DNA of 14,130 nucleotides from Zopfochytrium polystomum (lineage: Eukaryota > Chytridiomycota > Chytridiomycetes > Chytridiales > Chytridiaceae), in assembly GCA_025765615.1 (NCBI GenBank), contig JAIVFJ010000697.1, positions 1 through 14,130 of the forward strand, written 5' to 3'. The notes under the pieces were generated by a model. The model made no database searches and was not told the DNA's origin. It saw only the letters and a list, made by a program, of their open reading frames with translations. Shown here in pieces: positions 8,601 to 14,130 of this stretch. Both the position numbers and the translations under genes were made by a program. The stretch's first letter is position 1; the number at the start of each line of letters is the position of its first letter.

Positions 8601-10789
8601 TCACACAAACCCGTTCCGCACCGCAACCTCCTCCGGCGTGAGTCCTTTGGTCTCGGGAACGTACCGGTAAGTGAAGAGTGCAAAGCCGACGAGCAGCGCG
8701 CTAAAAACGAAGAAGATGTCGTAGCCGACTTTCAAGATTGCCGGAGTGGGGAGGAAGCGTGGGGAATGGACGTGAGCGTGAGAAAAAGGGAAAATCACTC
8801 TTCCCTCTCTCCTGGGAGAAAGAAAAAAAATACGCGTGTAAGACTCACGGGCTCCAATCGCCTTTGGCAGCACAAACGCCAGCGCAAAGCTCGCGCTCCA
8901 ATTCACGCTCGTGCACACGGACGCGGCCGGCCCGACCGCGTAGCCCGGGACCAGCTCCGGCAGGATCAGCCACGGGATGCTGCCGAGGCCGACGCCGAAA
9001 AAGCCGACGAAGGCCATCAGGCCGACGACGACGGCTTCGGTCGGGGACGACGGGGCGCGGACGGCGCCGGCGACAAGAGCGGCGGAGAGCGACATGCCGA
9101 GGGTCGCGGTGAGGAGGGAGAGTGCGGCGGCCGGCGCGCTCGATAAGGGACGAGGAGAGGAGGGTTGTGAGGAGGTTGGTTGACGGAGACGAGGAGGGTC
9201 AGGCGGATGGCGGTGGTGGGGTCGTAGGATTGTTGGAAGATCGTGGCTTTGGCAGAGGATTGGAACGGGCGTGTTTTGTTTGTCAGCACAAAACCGTGCT
9301 AGAGAGAGCAACCAAAAACTTTTTCTTACTCGAGTAGTAAATCGCTGCGTTGATACCGCTGAACTGCTGTGCAACTTGAAGGCCAAATGCAGCGAGGAGC
9401 GTCCGCCGCAGCGCGCGGACCGAAAACAGGTTCGCCACCGTCACCTTGGGCTGCGGCGACGCGGCCGGCAGGAGAAGGCTAGTCGATGACGTCGCACCGT
9501 CAGTTGTGGTCGAGGCGGAGCTGACGCCGGCGGCGGAGAAGATGTCGTCCAGCTCGCGGTCGATAGGGTTGCTGGAGGTGCCCTCGTCACCTTGGCCGTC
9601 GCTGGCAAGGTTGCCGCGGTCACCGCCCACGGAGAAAACGCGAGGGACTTGCGGGCGTCGTGGAGAAGGCCGTGCGACGCGAGCCAGCTGACAGAAAGTT
9701 GTTTTGTGAGAACAAATATATGTGTTGGATCGGCTGACAGGACAATGCCCTCACTCACCTCAAACTCACAAACACACACCATCATCCACGCGTAATCTTT
9801 CGTCCCTCCTTTCTCTCCTTCAAGATTCTCTCCATCTCCACAGACTTCCTCTCCTTCAGCCGACAAACCCCAAAAACCCTAACCAACACACATACCTGGG
9901 CGTCTCGACGCATCCAAACAGCAGCACGACCTGCACGGCGGCGGGCAGGCCCGCCAGCGCCATCAGCGTCCTCCAGCCCTCCCTCGTGGCCAGCGGCAGG
10001 CCCCACGACCTGCGCGACGAGAATGCCAATGACAATCATGAGCTGGTTCAGCGATCCGATGGATCCGCGCAAGCGCGACGGGTGCGATCTCGGCCAGGTA
10101 CAGCGGCAGCACGACGGTGCCCGCGCCGGCGGCGATGCCGGGCGATGAGGCGCGCGGCGTAGAGCTGCGACGCGGTGGTGGCGAGGGCGAGGAGGAGGGC
10201 CGCGAGGAGGAAGGGAAACGTTGATGAGCAGCAGGAGGCGGCGGCGGCCGTAGGTTGTGGCTAGGGTGCCTGCGGGGAGCGCGCCGATGACGCCGCCGAC
10301 GAGGAAGATAGAGACGAAGGTGCCCCACTTTGAAGGAGCAAAGTGTGGTTTAGATGGAGTACAGGACGTGGCTACCCGTCGCGTGATGTATATCTACCTG
10401 CCAGTCGTCCATGGGGATGCAGTTTGCGTCGCGGGTTCTTGAGGCCAGGGACTCTTCGTGGTCGCACTTTGTCTGGGTTTGGTGGGAAAGGCGCGAAACG
10501 AGCCATCAGGGGGCGTGTGAAGGGAAGGGTGATGATGAGTCTTTGCACCGCCACAGCCAGATCGTTGTGAACTGGAGCGTCGGAAAGTGGGGCGACGGAC
10601 AGACGGCGAGACCAGGCAGCCAGCCATCACACAACCCAACCACCACGAGTCAACGGAAAAAAAACGCACCATGGCGTCGCGCGGCTGGTTGATGACGCCC
10701 GAGTGGTAGCCGAACTGGAAGGCCGTGAGCGTCGCGACCGCCACGCACGCCCACAGGCCGCCTCCGCTGCCGCTGGGTCCGCTCGACAT
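8601..10789 (-). CDS. GLUT-like hexose transporter (MFS sugar porter family), six exons
   Basis: A 12-helix facilitator or proton symporter for sugars in the plasma membrane. Exons: 10789-10670, 10472-10398, 10327-9896, 9687-9330, 9246-8849 and 8728-8601; introns are 197, 70, 208, 83 and 120 nt, all GT-AG. Family motifs in order: FGYHSGVINQPRDAM (helix 1), TTYGRRRLLLLINV (loop 2-3 G-R-R), PLYLAEIAPVAL, RGSIGSLNQLMIVIG, GWRTLMALAG, VETP, QQFSGINAAIYYSS (helix 7), IERAGRR, GVGLGSIPWLILPELVP (helix 10), NWSASFALAF and YVPETKGLTPEEV near the C-terminus. Seven frame breaks are needed: extra bases at 10216-10218, 10140-10142, about 10070, 10000-10004, about 9178 and about 9118, and a missing base near 9633. 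With these, junction phases agree and about 501 residues result, normal for the family. The motifs are so well conserved that either the sequence is imperfect or decay is very recent. Confidence 0.88.
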
Positions 10790-11367
10790 GTTTGAGAATC
10801 ACTGCCTCTGTTGCTTCCGCCTCGGTCAGTTTCAGTCAGTGTCGCAGTCTGTCTGTCTGTGTCTCTCTCTCTCTCTCTCCCTCTCTCTCGTGTTGTTGGC
10901 CTTTCTTCTTGTGGAGAGAGAGTTTTGAGACATAGTCCTCAATCCAATAATATAATGGACCGGGGTAGCGGGAATAGACGTCCTCACCGTGGCGAACGCC
11001 GGCGCCGACGCGGTCTTTGTGCGCGGCTCGCAACTGGCAGGCTCGGGCGGGACTGGGCGGCGTTGGTGCCGCAGGAGGTTATTAAGTGGCAGAGAGAGAG
11101 GAGAGAGCGGCGTCGGCGCGGCGGGGAGCGTTTTTTGGCCCGGCGCATTGGTGGGAAATAAATATTCGTGAAAACAGGGAGAAGAAGGCAAGGGAGAGAG
11201 AGAGAGAGAGAGTAGAGGTGTGCGTCGACCGGCCCCTTGATCAACTGATCTAACCAATTCGATCCCAATCTTTCCACTCCGCCCACTCACCCATCCAGCC
11301 CGAATCCGTGAGGCTTCCATCCAACCCTTCCTTGCAGTACGTAGGATCAGCATCTTTCAGCAGTAGC
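10790..11367. other. Divergent intergenic promoter region
   Basis: This lies between the minus-strand transporter and the plus-strand unknown gene and should contain both promoters. It holds a CT run (10861-10889), a CCAAT box at 10944-10948 closely followed by TATAAT at 10951-10956 on the plus strand, and a GA run (about 11191-11213). No coding sequence is supported. Confidence 0.55.
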
Positions 11368-12037
11368 ATGTCCTCCACAACCTCCAACCTCGCCTCCGTC
11401 TACGCCGCATCGTCCTACTACGGCGGCAGCGGCGCGCCGCCCGCTTCGGCGTCGCTACAGTCGGCGCCGCACCTGCTCTACCAGCAGCAGCAGCAGCAGC
11501 AACAGCTGCAGCTGCAGAACCGAGGCGGCGCCATCCCCTTCTCTGCCGGGCTCTCAGCCCAGCCTTCCCCGCCCGCGGCGGATCCCTCGCGGGCCCAAAC
11601 GGCGGCGGCCCGCAGCCCTTCCTCCTCAACCCCTTTGAAGAAGTCGTCTCGGAGCGGCCCCCGCCCTTTGGCTGCGCCTGGGGTCCGTCGCTTGGCCTGC
11701 CCCCCGACGCCACCCGCCCCAGCGACAACCGGCTCTTTGGGGGCCTGACCCGCCGCACTTCCACATCCCGCAGACGCGGCCCGTCGGCTTCTTCTCCGCC
11801 AGCGAGCTCGCCAACGGGCCGTTCCCGCTGGGCGAGCCGGACAACCAGTGGCGCCTGGTGCACGATGCGCTCAGGGCCAGGAAGGACTATGCGGGTGTGA
11901 GGGACCTGAGGGGCGTCATCAAGAGGTTTTACGCGGGCGAGCGGCCGGATCTGGACAGGCCGCCAGCGAGCGCGTCGTGGAGAGGTCCGCAGGCGCTGCC
12001 GCCGTCGCACCAGGGGATGCTGGATGCGGGGATCTGA
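11368..12037 (+). CDS. Unrecognised protein with polyglutamine tract, two frame breaks
   Basis: I do not recognise a family. From the ATG at 11368 the protein starts MSSTTSNLASVYAASSYYGG, followed by eight glutamines and LQLQ at about residues 39-50 (CAG-rich codons), then a Pro/Gly/Ala-rich segment. Frame 1 stops making sense at the GGG of 11591-11593, where frame 2 continues with PQPFLLNPFEEVVSERPPPF; at the G5 run 11739-11743 frame 3 takes over with HFHIPQTRPVGFFSASEL, DNQWRLVHDALRARKDY and GVIKRFYAGE, ending DAGI and TGA. Each change corresponds to one missing base and gives about 223 residues. The C-terminal 80 residues look folded and charged, the rest disordered. No signal peptide or membrane helix is seen. 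Confidence 0.55.
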
Positions 12038-12045
12038 GTTGTGTA

Positions 12046-12051
12046 AATAAA
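12046..12051 (+). promoter_or_regulatory. AATAAA poly(A) signal
   Basis: AATAAA starts 8 nt after the stop codon of the polyglutamine gene. A 16-nt A run follows at 12073-12088. Only about 100 nt separate this stop from the next ATG, so the 3' UTR is short. Confidence 0.55.
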
Positions 12052-12136
12052 AAACACTGGTGAAGGCAATAGAAAAAAAAAAAAAAAACGTCATCACATC
12101 TGATTCTTTCATTGTTGGTTCCATCGTCGATTTGAA

Positions 12137-13101
12137 ATGTCCGCCACATCCATCGCATCAACCCGCTCCGGCGCCTCCACCGCAGCCACTGCGGCGAGGC
12201 GCTCACCATTCGTCGTTACCCTCGCACCTTCCACGCTGATTCCATCCTACTCCTCGACACCTTCTCGCTCCTTCTCCCTTCCCGTCGCATTCCCTCGATC
12301 CGCCACCTCCACCACCACCCCCATCCGAGCTGCTGTCGATCTGACAAGGACAAGCATCCAGAGGCGCGGCTACCATGAAAAGGTTTCGTCTGCGCCAATC
12401 GGATTCAATGTGAACTGCCACTCGCTTTCTAACGACCTTGAAAACCAGGTCATCGACCACTACGAAAATCCCCGAAACGTCGGCTCCATGCCCAAAGCCG
12501 ACCCGAACGTTGGCACCGGCATCGTCGGCGCGCCTGCTTGCGGCGACGTCATGAAGGTTCGTACTTGCACCCCTCCGTCTCCCTCACTTCCCCCCCCATA
12601 ACCCCCTCTCCTTTCCCCAACAATAAACCGACATAGCTCCAAATCCTCGTCGACGACGCAACGGGCGAGATCCGCGAAGTCAAGTTCAAAACGTTTGGCT
12701 GCGGCTCCGCCATCGCGTCGTCGTCGCTCGCGACCGAAAAGATCAAGGGATTGAAAGTGTGGGACGCGGCAAAGATCAAGAACACGGATATCGCGAAGGA
12801 GTTGGCGCTGCCGCCCGTTAAGCTGCATTGCTCGAGTTGAGAATTTCTTTTCTTTTCTAATTTTTTTTTTTGAGGTGGAGTATGGTTCTTGTTTAGAAGT
12901 CTGACTTACCTTCTTTTTGCTTAATGTTTCTTTGGGTTTGATATAGTGCTGGCCGAGGACGCAATCAAGAGTGCGGTCAGGGACTGGGAGGCGAAGCGCG
13001 CGACACGAAAGGACGCGGTGAAGCTGCCGTCGTCCGGTTGCTTGCGGAGGAGGCGGCCCACTGATAAACGAAACCGCTCAGGCAGGGGAAGCTGTGCCTG
13101 A
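12137..13101 (+). CDS. ISU1: Mitochondrial iron-sulfur cluster scaffold protein Isu1/IscU
   Basis: In the mitochondrial matrix this protein receives sulfur from the Nfs1 desulfurase and assembles [2Fe-2S] clusters for transfer by the Ssq1/Jac1 chaperones. Exons: 12137-12382, 12449-12556, 12637-12835 and 12947-13101; introns are 66, 80 and 111 nt, and the last is phase 1, rebuilding an ATG (Met) across the junction. The core is nearly canonical: YHEK joined to VIDHYENPRNVGSMPK, GAPACGDVMK (first Cys), KTFGCGSAIASSSLATEK (second Cys), and LPPVKLHCSMLAEDAIK, containing the chaperone-binding LPPVK and the third Cys. The first about 80 residues are Ser/Thr/Arg-rich without acidic residues, a clear but long mitochondrial presequence. 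Total length is 235 residues against about 165 in yeast, through extensions at both ends. The C-terminal extension may be affected by a frame slip near 13035; another frame there would end earlier at a TGA at 13062-13064. Confidence 0.96.
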
Positions 13102-13206
13102 TTGTGGCGCTCTGTCAGGTTGGGGAAAGCCTCATGGGAATCGTACGTAACTCCAATGCAAGCACTGGGTTGCCCTCTGATTGGAACTCAATTATTTGTA
13201 CTGAAT

Positions 13207-13222
13207 CACGTGGGCCCACGTG
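13207..13222. promoter_or_regulatory. Perfect 16-bp palindrome of two E-boxes
   Basis: CACGTGGGCCCACGTG equals its own reverse complement and contains two complete CACGTG E-boxes. bHLH regulators of the Cbf1/Pho4/USF type bind CACGTG as dimers. The site lies about 105 nt after the ISU1 stop and between the CCAAT boxes and the pyrimidine tract, so it more probably serves the gene to the right. Confidence 0.6.
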
Positions 13223-13753
13223 GGGTGTGGCACAGGCGCGTTATCATTATGGGCTGACAGGACGGAGTTTATGTCAGGCCATGTGGAAGGAAGCCCCGTT
13301 TTTGGAAAAAGAAGCGTTTCCCTGCAATTTTCTTTTTTTCCATTTCCCCATCTTTTTCTTCCTGTCCGTCTGTGTGGGGCGGGAAATATGCCGACAGTGG
13401 GAGGAGGAAAGACAGAAGAAAACGAATGGGAGAGAAAAAAAAATAGAAGACAACCCTCCAAAACCGACACCACCCAAGGTTCGTTCTCTGGTCAACCGGC
13501 CTTCACACTTCCCACCACAGTAGCTAGATCACTGCAGTGAATGAATGCCACAGGGTTTGGACAGTGGAGTACAATGGAGCGAACGCAAAGCCGGCGTTCT
13601 GCCTCCCGTTGCTTGTTCGCCGCCCCGTTGGTTTTCTTTCTCCCGAGTGGCGTGGTTTCCACCGCTTGCGTCACTCCGGCGTTTGTGGCACGCACACGAT
13701 CGCACGTACTCCCACCCTGCCACCCACGGGACCTCGCCTCCTTCCCTCTTGCC

Positions 13754-13780
13754 CCCGCCTCGCCCGCCTCGCCCGCCTCG
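13754..13780. repeat. Tandem repeat, CCCGCCTCG x3
   Basis: Three exact, adjacent 9-nt units. They lie in otherwise unassigned sequence and have no evident function. Confidence 0.9.
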
Positions 13781-13945
13781 GACAGAGAAGAGAGCATAGT
13801 GCAGTCCCGCGTCACGCCTCAGCCGTTTTGTGTCATACGCTGCGCTGGTCTCCTTGGCCGCACTCTGCTTACCTCTCTGTTCTGCATGCAGCCGGGCCAC
13901 AAGGGCCTTCTGCTGAACCACTCCTGTCTGAACCAAGGCTATCTC

Positions 13946-14055
13946 ATCTTTTATTTTTTTTTTTTCCCCTTCCCTCCTTCCTTCTTTCTTTTTTCTTCTC
14001 TCGTTGCCGGTCGTGTCTGTCTGTCTGTCGCTTGTCTCTCTCCCTGTGTTTTCCC
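13946..14055. repeat. Pyrimidine-rich (CT) tract
   Basis: The plus strand is almost entirely T and C, including a T13 run, CCTTCC units, CTGT repeats and TCTC runs. It is consistent with a CT-rich core promoter for a rightward gene. Confidence 0.7.
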
Positions 14056-14130
14056 ACTTTTTTGCTCTCGCCACTCAGCCCGCGCCACACACCCCCTCCC
14101 AACAGAGGAAAAGAGGGCAACAGGAAAACT

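Larger units (their letters stand above)
13102..14130. other. Right-end intergenic region, probable promoter of a gene beyond the window
   Basis: No coding exon is supported. The stretch contains CCAAT boxes in both orientations (13153-13157; ATTGG 13180-13184), the E-box palindrome listed separately, three perfect copies of CCCGCCTCG, and a strong CT-rich tract on the plus strand from about 13946 to 14055. Pyrimidine tracts commonly lie just upstream of fungal start sites, so a plus-strand gene beginning to the right is likely. Confidence 0.45.

Noticed and set aside
9896..10327. Programmed +1 ribosomal frameshifting in the transporter
   Set aside because: Four shifts in one exon without a shared slippery site or stimulator, together with similar breaks in five other unrelated genes, make assembly error or decay far more likely.
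13529..14074. 181-codon minus-strand frame with a coiled-coil-like stretch (DEIALVQTGVVQQKALVARL)
   Set aside because: The rest is low complexity derived from the polypyrimidine tract and the CCCGCCTCG repeat, with no homology or start context. A short real exon cannot be excluded but is not supported.
1..14130. CRISPR arrays, rRNA genes, transposase or reverse transcriptase genes
   Set aside because: No spaced direct repeats, rRNA-like sequence, or transposase or polymerase motifs were seen on either strand; the only repeats are simple-sequence tracts and one short 9-nt tandem repeat.

Overview
This is nuclear DNA of a eukaryote, most likely a GC-rich fungus, possibly an early-diverging (chytrid-like) one. 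Evidence for this: spliced genes with short GT-AG introns (about 66-208 nt), a tRNA-Tyr with a 16-nt intron at the canonical site, an actin, a mitochondrial Fe-S scaffold (ISU1), a GLUT-like sugar porter, a secreted AttH/CrtC lipocalin-like protein of a type common in fungi, and CT-rich promoter-like tracts. The lineage is an inference; no single marker settles it.

Layout. Minus strand, from left to right: the 5' end of a divergent actin (1-247, running off the window); a 200-nt GA/CT tract; the secreted AttH-like gene (1186-2576). A tRNA-Tyr(GUA) on the plus strand lies at 3318-3406. Then, again on the minus strand: a probable secreted gene with an ADP-ribosyltransferase-like fold (3985-4878); a PDP/Ptc5-type mitochondrial PP2C phosphatase (5669-7696); a short EGLN-like 2-oxoglutarate dioxygenase (8101-8558); and a hexose transporter (8601-10789). 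A divergent spacer (10790-11367) separates these from two plus-strand genes: an unrecognised polyglutamine-containing protein (11368-12037) and ISU1 (12137-13101). The last kilobase has no supported gene but carries a perfect 16-bp palindrome of two E-boxes and a strong pyrimidine tract, suggesting a promoter for a rightward gene beyond the window.

The most striking property is that six of the eight protein genes can only be read through if isolated single bases are treated as missing or extra. I count about 22 such breaks, while splice junction phases and family motifs otherwise fit. ISU1 and the dioxygenase are exceptions. The pattern looks more like homopolymer-type consensus errors in the assembly than independent decay of six neighbouring genes, but sequence alone cannot decide.

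The genes do not form an obvious pathway. ISU1 and the phosphatase are both predicted to act in mitochondria; the transporter acts at a membrane; the AttH-like and ART-like products appear to be secreted.
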